64,000 nucleotides of DNA from Gillisia sp. Hel1_33_143. Its GTDB lineage: Bacteria > Bacteroidota > Bacteroidia > Flavobacteriales > Flavobacteriaceae. The first letter of the stretch is position 1, and every line of letters starts with the position of its first letter. The stretch spans positions 2,356,001 through 2,420,000 of the forward strand of contig NZ_LT629737.1 of NCBI RefSeq assembly GCF_900104765.1, in the 5' to 3' direction. This document shows, in pieces, positions 1-9,300 of this stretch. The translations under genes were made by a program, and so were the position numbers. Under the pieces are notes generated by a model, which saw nothing but the letters and a program-made list of their open reading frames with translations, had not been told where the DNA came from and made no database searches.

Positions 1-740
1 GCAAGTTCAATGTCACAAGTTGCACCGGCCTCTTGCATATGGTATCCGGAGATACTAATACTATTGAATTTTGGCATGTTTTGAGAAGTGTACTCAAAAA
101 TGTCTGAAATGATCTTCATAGAAGGAGTAGGTGGGTAGATATAAGTATTACGCACCATAAATTCTTTTAGAATATCATTTTGAATGGTTCCTGAAAGGTC
201 TTTTCTATCTACACCTTGTTCTTCTGCCGCCACTATATAAAAGGCCATGATAGGAAGTACCGCTCCATTCATAGTCATAGATACAGACATTTTATCTAAT
301 GGGATCTGATCGAATAAGATTTTCATATCTTCCACAGAATCTATGGCAACACCTGCTTTTCCAACATCTCCTACCACGCGTTCATGATCGCTATCATAAC
401 CTCTATGCGTAGGAAGATCAAAAGCTACTGAAAGTCCTTTTTGCCCTGCAGCTAAATTTCTTCTATAAAAAGCATTGCTTTCTTCTGCGGTAGAAAAACC
501 TGCGTATTGGCGAATGGTCCAAGGTCTGCTCACATACATGGTGCTATAAGGTCCTCTTAAGAAAGGAGGAATTCCTGCAGCAAAATTTAAATGCTCTGCA
601 TTTTCTATATCCATTGCGGAATAGGTCGGTTTTAAATCGATCTCTTCTGCGGTTTTAAAAACTTTAGAGTTATCAGAATTTTTAGTTTCGCTAGAAACCG
701 AACTCTTTAAAGTGATATTTTGAAGATTTTTTCTAGGCAT
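1..740 (-). CDS. scpA: Methylmalonyl-CoA mutase large subunit, N-terminal part (cut by window edge)
   Basis: Reading the minus strand from the ATG at 740-738 gives an open frame that runs off the left edge of the window, so about 246 N-terminal residues are visible. The protein begins [12 protein letters not shown] and contains the mutase landmarks [32 protein letters not shown] and [15 protein letters not shown] of the catalytic TIM barrel. The enzyme isomerises (R)-methylmalonyl-CoA and succinyl-CoA using adenosylcobalamin. The cobalamin-binding domain would lie in the unseen C-terminal part. The small-subunit gene ends 66 bp upstream, so the pair is very probably cotranscribed. With the propionyl-CoA carboxylase genes at 35370-38936 it completes propionyl-CoA to succinyl-CoA conversion. 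Confidence 0.93.
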   Translation of the reverse strand, partial: MPRKNLQNITLKSSVSSETKNSDNSKVFKTAEEIDLKPTYSAMDIENAEHLNFAAGIPPFLRGPYSTMYVSRPWTIRQYAGFSTAEESNAFYRRNLAAGQKGLSVAFDLPTHRGYDSDHERVVGDVGKAGVAIDSVEDMKILFDQIPLDKMSVSMTMNGAVLPIMAFYIVAAEEQGVDRKDLSGTIQNDILKEFMVRNTYIYPPTPSMKIISDIFEYTSQNMPKFNSISISGYHMQEAGATCDIEL

Positions 741-806
741 TGCTTGTAAATTCTTCTAGCTGAAAAATATCAGCAGTTATATTTTAATAGTATTTCGTGA
801 CTGAAA

Positions 807-2171
807 TTACTCTTTTTCTAATCGCTCTTGTTCAGATCTTTCTGATAATCTTCTCTCTAAAATTGGAGAGATCAAGGTTTTTCTAGGATTCATCTTCAAA
901 AATGGAAACAATTCTAAATCCGCCTTCATTTTATCTTCAGGATTCTCATATTTGTTGGTGCCTATCAGCACTAATTCACCTTTGTCAAATTTCTCTTGCT
1001 CCAATTTAGCACTTTCAGCTATTTTTCTTTGAATGATCCCTTCCTTCAATTCTTTTAAAAATCCACCTCCAGCTTCAATTTCTTTAAATATTTCCAAGGC
1101 TTTTTCTGCAAATTGCTGAGTCAAACTTTCTATATAATAAGCTCCTTCTGCAGCGTTGGAAACTTTATCAAAATAGCTTTCAGTCTTTAAAATAAGTAAC
1201 TGATTTCTAGCTATTCTATCTCCAAACTCATTATTCTTATGATAAATTGCATCATAAGGCATATTGTAGACAGCATCTGCACCTCCAAGTACAGCGCTCA
1301 TTGTCTGTGTGGTGGTTCTAAGTAGGTTTACATTAAAATCGTATAAGGTCTTGTCTCGTTTTGTAGGTTGAGCCAATACATAACATTTTTCATTGATACC
1401 ATATTCTGAAGCCAAGCTGGCATATAAAATACGAAGTGCTCTGATCTTGGCGATCTCAAAGAAATAATTGGTTCCGGAAGCCACAATAAAATCGATCTCC
1501 AGATCTTTATTTTCTGAAAAATGATTTAGGTATTCATTTGCATGAGCTAGAGCATAAGCCAATTCTTGTGGAATAGTGGCACCTGCATTTTGGTATAAAC
1601 CAGAATCTACGCTCAGCACTGATTTAAAATCAGCTGATTTTGATACGATCTTAGATAAGATTTCGTGATCTTTTTTAAGATCAAAGTACCAATTCCCCGA
1701 ACGGGCAAAATTTCCAACAATATCAATATGAAGTCTTATTTGATGATCTGTACCGCTTATAAAAGTAAGCAACTCCTCAAAAGTGCTCTCTGGTAAAAAC
1801 TCAAAATTTAAGTAGATAGGAGTATCTTTAAGAGAGATATCTTTGAATAACTTCTGAAAATCTGTCTTCTCAGAAGAAATGATAAACCATAAACTTTCGG
1901 CACCTTTGGTAAGTACTTCAAGAGCCCTTTTATTACTTTTTTCTTCTGAAACCACGAAGATCTTTTCACAGATCTGCCAATTCTTTGGAGAATTTATACT
2001 GAATGTTTTTTCAACATCTTCAGCATTATAAAATGGTTTTATATGAATGCCATCTCTACTTTTAAAAACAAGCTTCTCGTTATAATCTGCTCCTTTTAAA
2101 TCAACTTGGATCTTTTGCTTCCATTGTTTGGCAGAAACCTCTTCAAATTCCTGAAATAAAGGCTGACTCAT
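807..2171 (-). CDS. mutA: Methylmalonyl-CoA mutase small (beta) subunit
   Basis: This 454-residue protein starts MSQPLFQEFEEVSAKQWKQK and resembles the MutA partner of heterodimeric methylmalonyl-CoA mutases. The N-terminal segment to about residue 60 is the linker that wraps the large subunit, followed by a degenerate barrel. At about 450 residues it lacks the C-terminal cobalamin-like domain found in longer small subunits. It is thought to have a structural or stabilising role, with catalysis in the large subunit encoded immediately downstream (start at 740). The identification rests on family resemblance plus the conserved mutA-mutB gene order. Confidence 0.9.
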   Translation of the reverse strand: MSQPLFQEFEEVSAKQWKQKIQVDLKGADYNEKLVFKSRDGIHIKPFYNAEDVEKTFSINSPKNWQICEKIFVVSEEKSNKRALEVLTKGAESLWFIISSEKTDFQKLFKDISLKDTPIYLNFEFLPESTFEELLTFISGTDHQIRLHIDIVGNFARSGNWYFDLKKDHEILSKIVSKSADFKSVLSVDSGLYQNAGATIPQELAYALAHANEYLNHFSENKDLEIDFIVASGTNYFFEIAKIRALRILYASLASEYGINEKCYVLAQPTKRDKTLYDFNVNLLRTTTQTMSAVLGGADAVYNMPYDAIYHKNNEFGDRIARNQLLILKTESYFDKVSNAAEGAYYIESLTQQFAEKALEIFKEIEAGGGFLKELKEGIIQRKIAESAKLEQEKFDKGELVLIGTNKYENPEDKMKADLELFPFLKMNPRKTLISPILERRLSERSEQERLEKE

Positions 2172-2218
2172 TGTTTAGTTTTTTTAAGATTAGGCAAAAT
2201 GTAAAAAACGTAAGGCGT

Positions 2219-2533
2219 TTAATTTACAGTATCATATTCAATAATGTAAATATCTTCATTTGGCCTTTTCATATAATATTGTTGCCTTGCAAAGCTTTCT
2301 AGTTCAAAAGAATCGTCCAGACTTTCCATAGTTGCTTTGTCTTTAGCGATCTCTTTTTTGTAATATTCTTTGTTGGTATTAAGCTCGTCTACCTTTTGGT
2401 TGAGTTCTCGCTGAATGTACCATGAGTTACTATCTAAAAAAAGCATCCAGAAGGTAAAGATCAGAAGCAACAGAACGTATCTATTACTAATGATTTTGAA
2501 CCATCTTTTTTGTCTAAGCTGCTTTAGATTCAT
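2219..2533 (-). CDS. Septum formation initiator family protein (DivIC/FtsB-like)
   Basis: This small bitopic protein has 104 residues: a basic cytoplasmic tail (MNLKQLRQKRWFKIISNRY), one membrane helix at about residues 20-36, and a charged helical coiled-coil stretch at about 40-75. This is the architecture of DivIC/FtsB, which bridges FtsL and the FtsQ-like proteins in the divisome. It is encoded 19 bp downstream of uridine kinase and lies just before the mutA/scpA pair on the same strand. This udk-divIC-mutAB order is, from memory, common in Flavobacteriaceae. The length and topology fit the family, and sequence conservation in it is normally low. Confidence 0.82.
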   Translation of the reverse strand: MNLKQLRQKRWFKIISNRYVLLLLIFTFWMLFLDSNSWYIQRELNQKVDELNTNKEYYKKEIAKDKATMESLDDSFELESFARQQYYMKRPNEDIYIIEYDTVN

Positions 2534-2552
2534 AGTTTTTAAAGATACAAAA

Positions 2553-3161
2553 TTAACCCAATCTCTCTTTAATGATGGTTTGAACGATATCTACCGCCAC
2601 CGTATTGTATCTATTGGTAGGAATTATAATATCTGCAAATTCTTTGGTTGGCTCAATAAATTGTTGATGCATAGGTTTTAATGTTGTCTGGTAACGCCAA
2701 AGTACTTCTTCCAGATCTCTACCGCGATCATTAATATCTCTTTTTAGTCTTCTAATTAGACGCTCATCACTATCTGCATGCACGTATATTTTAATATCGA
2801 ACATATCTCTGATGTCTGTATGAGTAAGAATCAGAATTCCTTCAACTATGATTACCTTTTTTGGCTGTGTAGTCACTGTCTCACCTGTACGGTTATGATC
2901 TTTAAAAGAATATACAGGTTGTTCGATGGTTTTGCCTGCTTTCAGATCTTTTAAATGAGAGACTAAAAGATCAAAATCTATAGATTTTGGATGATCAAAA
3001 TTTATCTTTTTTCGTTCCTCCATTGGCAGATGGCTGGTATCCTGATAATATGAATCTTGAGAAATTACATCAACTTCATCATTATTCAATTCATCTAAAA
3101 TTTGTCTAACCACGGTAGTTTTACCACTTCCGGTTCCACCAGCAATTCCTATAATTAACAT
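2553..3161 (-). CDS. udk: Uridine kinase
   Basis: This is a 202-residue P-loop kinase. The Walker A motif GGTGSGKTT is at residues 8-16, followed by the QDSYY segment and the DHP(K)SIDFDLL segment typical of uridine/cytidine kinases. It phosphorylates uridine and cytidine to UMP and CMP in pyrimidine salvage, using ATP or GTP, and is cytoplasmic. The length matches bacterial Udk (about 205-215 residues). A TAACTTTG -7 element lies 20 bp before the start codon, so this is probably the first gene of the udk-divIC-mutA-scpA run. Confidence 0.95.
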   Translation of the reverse strand: MLIIGIAGGTGSGKTTVVRQILDELNNDEVDVISQDSYYQDTSHLPMEERKKINFDHPKSIDFDLLVSHLKDLKAGKTIEQPVYSFKDHNRTGETVTTQPKKVIIVEGILILTHTDIRDMFDIKIYVHADSDERLIRRLKRDINDRGRDLEEVLWRYQTTLKPMHQQFIEPTKEFADIIIPTNRYNTVAVDIVQTIIKERLG

Positions 3162-3180
3162 AAATACTAAAATTTATGGG

Positions 3181-3188
3181 CAAAGTTA
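3181..3188 (-). promoter_or_regulatory. -7 promoter element for udk
   Basis: TAACTTTG on the minus strand matches the Bacteroidota sigma-A -7 consensus TAnnTTTG. It would place the transcription start about 16 nt before the udk ATG, a leader length similar to other genes here. No clear -33 element was recognised. Confidence 0.5.
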
Positions 3189-3253
3189 ATTATTACTTTT
3201 AAAAGCCGGCCTTTGGATTTTAATTTAATGGTAGTATGTAGAACTTTTTTTTC

Positions 3254-3706
3254 TTACTCTTTCACAGCTTTTACTTCTTCTAGAGTGATAGGGTTATCGT
3301 TGGTATTTCCCCAAGAACTCATGGTATAATTAAGCACGTCTGCTACTTCCTGATCTGTAAGACCCATTGGGGCCATTACGTTATTATATTCTACATCATT
3401 TACTACTATAGGCCCATTTAAGCCATATTTAACCGCATGTATACTTTCAGCTCTTTTTTCTGTTAACCAATTAGAGCCGTCTAGTGGTGGAAAGCTACCA
3501 GCAATACCTTTTCCTGATGGTAAGTGGCAGGTAGCGCATAGATTATTATAAACTTCTTTTCCCTGTGGATATTCATTTTGAGTGGAAGTAGTTGTAGATT
3601 TAGGTTTGTCTCCAATTACTATTTTTTCTGTGTTATCATTCTTATTCTCGTCTGATTTGCATCCAACGATCAATACCATTATAAAAAGACTTAATATTAA
3701 TCTCAT
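3254..3706 (-). CDS. Cytochrome c lipoprotein (single haem)
   Basis: This 150-residue protein has a type II signal peptide with its lipobox Cys at residue 16 (LIVGC), a Ser/Thr/Asn-rich linker, and a class I cytochrome c domain with the haem-binding motif CATCH at residues 57-61. A methionine axial ligand is plausible in the MAPMG segment near residue 110. It is likely anchored in the periplasm. Its ATG overlaps the stop of the upstream sugar dehydrogenase gene (ATGA), so the two are translationally coupled. It is a good candidate for the electron acceptor of that quinoprotein. Confidence 0.88.
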   Translation of the reverse strand: MRLILSLFIMVLIVGCKSDENKNDNTEKIVIGDKPKSTTTSTQNEYPQGKEVYNNLCATCHLPSGKGIAGSFPPLDGSNWLTEKRAESIHAVKYGLNGPIVVNDVEYNNVMAPMGLTDQEVADVLNYTMSSWGNTNDNPITLEEVKAVKE

Positions 3707-4836
3707 TTTTCAGTTTTAGTGGTTTTTACTTCTATTAATTTAATAATTCCTTTTCCCTCTACGGCGGCATAAATGTATCCGTCTGGCGCTTGGCGAACAT
3801 CGCGAAATCTTCCTAGATCTTCAAAAAGTTTCTCTCTTTTAACAACTTTTTCACCTTCTAGTATATCCAATTCAAGGTATTGAAATTTTAATGATCCTAC
3901 CAATAAATTTCCTTTAAGATTCGGATATTTATCTGAAGTGATAAATGCCATTCCGCTAGGAGCAATAGAAGGTACCCAATAGTAAATTGGCTCTTCTATT
4001 CCTGGTTTGGATGTTTCTGAAGTAATACTAGTGCCGTTATAATTTTTACCATAAGTAACTACTGGCCATCCATAGTTGGCTCCTTTTTTAATGATATTTA
4101 TTTCATCTCCACCCATAGGCCCGTGTTCATGCTCCCAGATCTCTCCAGTTTCCGGATGTAAGATTAAACCTTGTGGATTTCTATGCCCATAGCTATAAAT
4201 AGCAGTTTTTGCATTATTTTGACCAACAAATGGATTATCATTTGGTATGGATCCATCATCATTAAGCCTATATATTTTACCGTTATCTCTGGTAATATTC
4301 TGAGGATTGATATCTCTTTCTCCACGCTCTCCTGCAGAGAAGTAAAGATATCCTTCATTATCAAAAGCTATTCTCGAGCCAAAATGTTGTCCTTTAGTAG
4401 TGTTTGGGGAAGCTTTGTAAAGGACTTCTTTATTTGTAAGCTTATTTTCGCTTAATTGAGCACGCATAATTGCGGTATTACCTCCATCTCCTTCACCTTC
4501 TGAAGAGGAATAAGTAATGTAGATCCACCCATTATTTTTATAATCTGGATGTAGTACAATGTCTAATAAACCGCCCTGCCCTCTAACATACACCTCCGGA
4601 ACGCCAGATACGGCTACTTTTTTACCATCCTTAAAATGTATCAACTCGCCACTTTTTTCTGTAATGAGCATACTTCCATCCGGTAAAAATGCTATTCCCC
4701 ACGGAATTTGAAGTCCGTCTACCACCATTTCATAGTCATAATAATAGGAGGAAGGGGTAATACTAGTATCCTTTTGTGCGCACGCAGAAAATGCAATTAA
4801 AAGAAGGCTTAAAAACGAGAATTTTAAGTATTTCAT
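3703..4836 (-). CDS. PQQ-dependent aldose sugar dehydrogenase family protein (secreted)
   Basis: I place the start at the ATG at 4836, giving 377 residues that begin MKYLKFSFLSLLLIAFSACA, a clean lipoprotein signal peptide. An ATG at 4890 would add an 18-residue tail that spoils it. The mature part is a six-bladed propeller of the soluble glucose/aldose sugar dehydrogenase family, with PWGIAFLPDGSMLITEK at the first blade, GHRNPQG, and EHGPMGGDEIN near the active site. It should oxidise aldoses to lactones in the periplasm. The ATGA overlap with the cytochrome c gene downstream supports a dehydrogenase-cytochrome unit. Confidence 0.88.
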   Translation of the reverse strand: MKYLKFSFLSLLLIAFSACAQKDTSITPSSYYYDYEMVVDGLQIPWGIAFLPDGSMLITEKSGELIHFKDGKKVAVSGVPEVYVRGQGGLLDIVLHPDYKNNGWIYITYSSSEGEGDGGNTAIMRAQLSENKLTNKEVLYKASPNTTKGQHFGSRIAFDNEGYLYFSAGERGERDINPQNITRDNGKIYRLNDDGSIPNDNPFVGQNNAKTAIYSYGHRNPQGLILHPETGEIWEHEHGPMGGDEINIIKKGANYGWPVVTYGKNYNGTSITSETSKPGIEEPIYYWVPSIAPSGMAFITSDKYPNLKGNLLVGSLKFQYLELDILEGEKVVKREKLFEDLGRFRDVRQAPDGYIYAAVEGKGIIKLIEVKTTKTEK

Positions 4837-4931
4837 AAATTTATTTTGTGTTGAAGTTACTAAAAAACTACCTATAGAGCTGTGAAACAAGTGTTAAGGC
4901 ACTTTAGATATTTTTTGATTTTTCTTTGCAC

Positions 4932-4965
4932 TTTGTAGGTACATTAAAAGTTATTCTTATATTTG
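4932..4965 (+). promoter_or_regulatory. Promoter of tRNA-Pro
   Basis: TATATTTG at 4958-4965 is a full match to the TAnnTTTG -7 element. TTTG at 4932-4935 is a possible -33 element 22 bp before it. Transcription would begin near 4969. A short hairpin (GATAAGC...GCTTATC, 4979-4999) lies in the 5' leader before the tRNA. Confidence 0.65.
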
Positions 4966-5013
4966 CACCCGCTATGACGATAAGCTTTCATTGCTTATCA
5001 CAAAGATAACCTT

Positions 5014-5091
5014 CGGGGTGTAGCGTAGCCCGGTTATCGCGCCTGCTTTGGGAGCAGGAGGCCGCAGGTTCGAATCCTGCCACCCCGACCA
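5014..5091 (+). tRNA. tRNA-Pro (anticodon TGG)
   Basis: The acceptor stem CGGGGTG (5014-5020) pairs with CACCCCG (5081-5087), followed by discriminator A and an encoded CCA at 5089-5091. The anticodon stem CCTGC/GCAGG (5042-5046/5054-5058) encloses the loop TTTGGGA with anticodon TGG at 5049-5051. The T arm GCAGGTTCGAATCCTGC is standard. The total is 78 nt with no intron. A strong terminator follows within a few bases. Confidence 0.97.
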
Positions 5092-5094
5092 AAT

Positions 5095-5126
5095 AAAAGC
5101 CTTGAACATTTGTTCAGGGCTTTTTT
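5095..5126 (+). terminator. Rho-independent terminator of tRNA-Pro
   Basis: AAAAGCCTTGAACA and TGTTCAGGGCTTTT form a long hairpin that ends in a T6 run (5121-5126), directly after the tRNA CCA end. It may also serve the convergent adaptor gene, because the A-run on the other side gives T residues on the minus strand. Confidence 0.85.
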
Positions 5127-5161
5127 GTGTATATAAATCTTCCAAACATAGAAGATTATAT

Positions 5162-6319
5162 TTATTCTTCCTTTATTAACGGAAAGGCTCCTTTAGTCAC
5201 AAATTGATCATCTGGTTTAAAATCTTTGCTATTTGTAATAACGGTAAAACCGTTATAAACATCTCCTAATTTTACCTCACGACGTTTAAACACATAGCCA
5301 CTATCTGTTCTGTCTACTAAAATCAGAACATAGTTAGTATTATCTAGAGACACTATACTCTCTGTAGGAAGCGCTTTTGCCTTCTTTTCAGCTGTTTGGA
5401 TCTGAGCTTCTACAAACATTCCGGTAGCAAATTTATTTTTTAAACTTTCATCTTTAAAATGCCCATGCACCTTCACTGTTCTTTTTTCACTATTAATAGA
5501 AGTTCCTACCAAATGAACTTCTCCTTCTATGGTATCATTATTTGCCTCAGGAATGCTGAATTTTATTTCCTGATCTTTTTTGATATTCATCAGATCTTTT
5601 TCAAAAACATCTAGCTCTATATGTAAATGATCTCTATCTATAATTTGCATTAAATTTTGAGCTGCAGAAACATACATTCCATTATTGATATTCATTTCTG
5701 TAATACTCCCTGTAATAGGCGAATAAATTCTAATTTGAGAAGAAATAGAACCTTTTTCTATGGCATCAGGAGACAAATTTAACATTTGTAACTTTTTGCG
5801 AAGCGCTTGGTATTTAGCCAAATTTCTTTTGTAGTCGCTTTCAGCTTTTAGATAATTCTTCTCTGAAGTTATATTTTCTTCTATGAGCGTTTTTTGACGT
5901 TCATACTCAGATTTCAAATATTTCATCTGCTCCATAGCATCTAAATAATCTTGTTGCATCTGAATGTACTCTGGATTTTCCAAACTAAGCAGAAATTGTC
6001 CTTTTTTAACCGAGTCACCAATAAGCAGTGGTGTCTGTCTAACATATCCATCTGCAAAGGAGCTAATGACCGCTTTATTTTCTGGTGGAACATCTATAAC
6101 TCCGGTAGCAGCTACACTAACAGGAAAATATTTTTCAGTAAGCTTATCAATTTTCATATTGCTCCCATCAAATTGAGCAACGCTTAAAGTTATTTCTCCT
6201 TTCTTAGCAGTGCTTTCACCGCTATTAACGTCTTTAGGCGTTTCTTCATTATTTCCGCACGAATATATTGCCGAGACTATAGTGAGTACTAGAAGATATC
6301 TTTGAATATTAATATACAT
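5162..6319 (-). CDS. Efflux RND periplasmic adaptor lipoprotein (CusB/CzcB-like)
   Basis: This is a 385-residue membrane-fusion protein. The signal peptide ends at a lipobox Cys at residue 21 (AIYSC). A barrel/lipoyl half-motif around residues 85-110 (VRQTPLLIGDSVKKGQFLL) is followed by an alpha-hairpin coiled coil at about 120-170, the second lipoyl half (IYSPITGSITEMNINNGMYV), and a beta-barrel with a C-terminal membrane-proximal domain. It links the inner-membrane RND pump to an outer-membrane channel. It is encoded 9 bp downstream of the CusA-TolC fusion, so all three functions are in one transcription unit. Cu, Ag, Zn or Co are possible substrates. The sequence does not decide which. Confidence 0.9.
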   Translation of the reverse strand: MYINIQRYLLVLTIVSAIYSCGNNEETPKDVNSGESTAKKGEITLSVAQFDGSNMKIDKLTEKYFPVSVAATGVIDVPPENKAVISSFADGYVRQTPLLIGDSVKKGQFLLSLENPEYIQMQQDYLDAMEQMKYLKSEYERQKTLIEENITSEKNYLKAESDYKRNLAKYQALRKKLQMLNLSPDAIEKGSISSQIRIYSPITGSITEMNINNGMYVSAAQNLMQIIDRDHLHIELDVFEKDLMNIKKDQEIKFSIPEANNDTIEGEVHLVGTSINSEKRTVKVHGHFKDESLKNKFATGMFVEAQIQTAEKKAKALPTESIVSLDNTNYVLILVDRTDSGYVFKRREVKLGDVYNGFTVITNSKDFKPDDQFVTKGAFPLIKEE

Positions 6320-6328
6320 GGGCAGAAG

Positions 6329-9300
6329 TTATAAGGTTAGGTAATTTAGTTGAAGCACCGTTTTATTATATGCATTCAAATTTTCATAATAAGTAAGGAT
6401 GATAGCATAAGAGTTTTCTAAACTTTGGATGTATTCAAAAAAATCTATCTCTCCATTTTTAAAGCTCATAGTAGCAGTTTTAATGATTTCCTTAGAAAGC
6501 TCTTTTCCTTCGCTTTCGTAATAAGAAAGTGCTTGTTCATGTTTATTCATTTGCTGCAACAGCTGGTTATATTCAGAATTTAATCTGTTCTCGTAATCTT
6601 TGGCATCTTGAATAGAAGCACTTTTTGCAAAATTTGCTGCTTTTATTTTTGAAGAATTTCCAAAGAATAAGATAGGTATATGTATTCCAACCTGATATCC
6701 TCTTAAAGGATCTTCTACCATATCATTATTAAATTGAAAATAATTTAGACTAATATCTGGCAATAACTGTTGTTTCTCCAATCCGGCTTGAGCCTTAAAA
6801 TAATCAGTTTTATTGCGATACAGATCGATCCCAGGATTACCTTCAATCCCCAGATTGTCTAATGCCACTTTATCTAATTTCCAGGTTTGAATAATAACGT
6901 CCTTATCTGTATTTAATAATGGTTTAAGTTTCTCATAAGAGATATTAAGTTCATTTTGTGCTTGTTTTAGTTGTGTCTCTAACTGTTTCTGTTTAGATCT
7001 GGCGGTGATCTTTTCTAAATAATTAGTTTCTCCAAGTTCAAACCTTCTCTTGGCAGCATATGCAAACTTTTGGTAAAGACTATCAAGATCTTTGTAAGCT
7101 GAAATTTTAGCATTTTCATACTGAAGCTGATAATAAACCTCAGCAACCTGCTGTTCTATTCTAAGTTTTTTAAGCTGAAAAGAACTTTGTGCTTCTCTAA
7201 ATTGAGCTTTACGAACTTTTTTTCTGGCAAGATAAACCGTAGGGAAATCGAAGAACTGTCTGATTCCAATAACGTTCAGAGATTTATCTAAAGCTCTGTT
7301 ACTTTCATCTTTTCCAAAATACCCTTCGGTTTTATCAAAAGTAAAGGCAGTACCAATTAAAGCGTCAGATTCATTAATTCTTAGAGAAGATGCTTTTAGT
7401 CCAAGATTATTTTCAAGAGCAATTTCTTTAAGATCTTGAACATTTTCTATAGTTATTACTTGAGTCTCTTGAGAAAACGCAGAAAATCCGAAAAGTAAAA
7501 GGATAACACTAAGTGGCTTTATCTTTAAATTTTTAGTATCTGCTTCTTTCTTCTTTTTTTCTTTGCTGAATAGAGAATATATCACCGGCAACACAATTAG
7601 TGTTAACAGGGTAGAAGTGATTAATCCACCAATAACAACAGTTGCAAGTGGGCGTTGAACTTCTGCTCCCGCTCCAGAAGATACCGCCATCGGTAAAAAT
7701 CCTAAAGCAAAAGCAGAGGCGGTTAAAAGTACAGCACGTAATCTATTCTGTGCACCATTTACAATTAGGTCATCGTCATTTTTCATACCGTCTTCCCTTA
7801 GTTCTTTAAAATGTTCTATCAATACTATTCCATTTAGTACAGCGATCCCAAATAGTGCAATAAAACCAACACCGGCAGAAATGCTAAATGGCATGCCACG
7901 TGCCCACAATAATAAGATGCCGCCTACGGCTGCTAATGGTATAGCAGAAAAAATCATCAATGCTTCTCTAATTGTTCCAAAAGCGAAGTAGAGTAGGATA
8001 AATATAAGTATCAGGGCAATGGGTACTGCTACCTTAAGTCTTGCAGTGGCGCTTTGTAAATTTTCAAATTGACCTCCATACGTAATAGTATATCCCGGAG
8101 GCAGGCTAATATTAGGTTCTACAATTCCTTTTATTTTATCTACTACTGTTTGAAGATCACTATCTCTAACGTTTACACCCACTACAATACGTCTTTGTGT
8201 ATTATCTCTAGAAATTTTTGCAGCTCCTTTTTGATAGGTTATATCTGCAAGTTCGCTTAGCGGAATTTTCGCTCCAGATGGCGTATCTACATACAGATTC
8301 TTTAAGTTAGAAATATCCTTCCTACTTTCCTTTTGAAGCCTTAGAACCATATCAAAACGTTTTTCTCCCTCAAAAACACTCCCTGCGGTTTCTCCGGAAA
8401 ATCCCATAGTTATTACTTTGTTGAGATCTGCGATATTAAGGCCATATCTCGCAATTTTCTCTCTATTGAAATTTACATTCATTTGAGGAAGTCCCACAAT
8501 TTTTTCAACCGTTATATCTGAAGCTCCTTCTACATCTCTAATCAGGTTTTTGATCTTCTGAGCTTTTGAGTTTAAAATATCTAGATTTTCTCCAAAGATC
8601 TTAATGGCTATATCTGCTCTCACTCCCGTTATCAATTCATTGAAACGCATCTCTATAGGCTGAGTGAATTCTATTTCCATTCCAGGTATTATTGCCAGCG
8701 CTTCTTTAAATCGTTCTGCAAGTTCATCTTTGGTTTTAGCTGAAACCCATTCAGATTTAGGCTTAAGAGATATTATAACATCACTTTCTTCCATAGACAT
8801 AGGGTCTGTAGGAACTTCTGCTGCACCAATTCTACTTACAACTTGTTCTACTTCAGGGAAACTATCCAGAAGAATATTTTCAATTTCTGTGGTAGTTTCT
8901 ATTGTTTTACTCAAAGAAGTTCCTGTTTTTAGTACAGGCTGAATTACAAAATCCCCTTCATCTAATTGCGGAATAAATTCACCTCCCCTACGGCTGAATA
9001 TATATCCGGAGAATATTAGGAGAGCAATAGCAATACCTAATACAAGTTTCTTTTTATTTAAGGCCCAAATGATGGCAGGTTTATAACTTCGATTTAAAAA
9101 TTTTATAAGTCTCACAGAAATATTCTTCTCAGACTGCTCCTTAGATCTTAGAAAGAGAGCAGAAGCCACCGGAACGTATGTTAAACACAAAATCATTGCA
9201 CCTATTAATGCAAAACTGAAGGTAAGTGCCATAGGTCTGAACATTTTGCCTTCCACACCCGTTAAAGATAGAATTGGAATAAAAACGATTAGAATGATAA

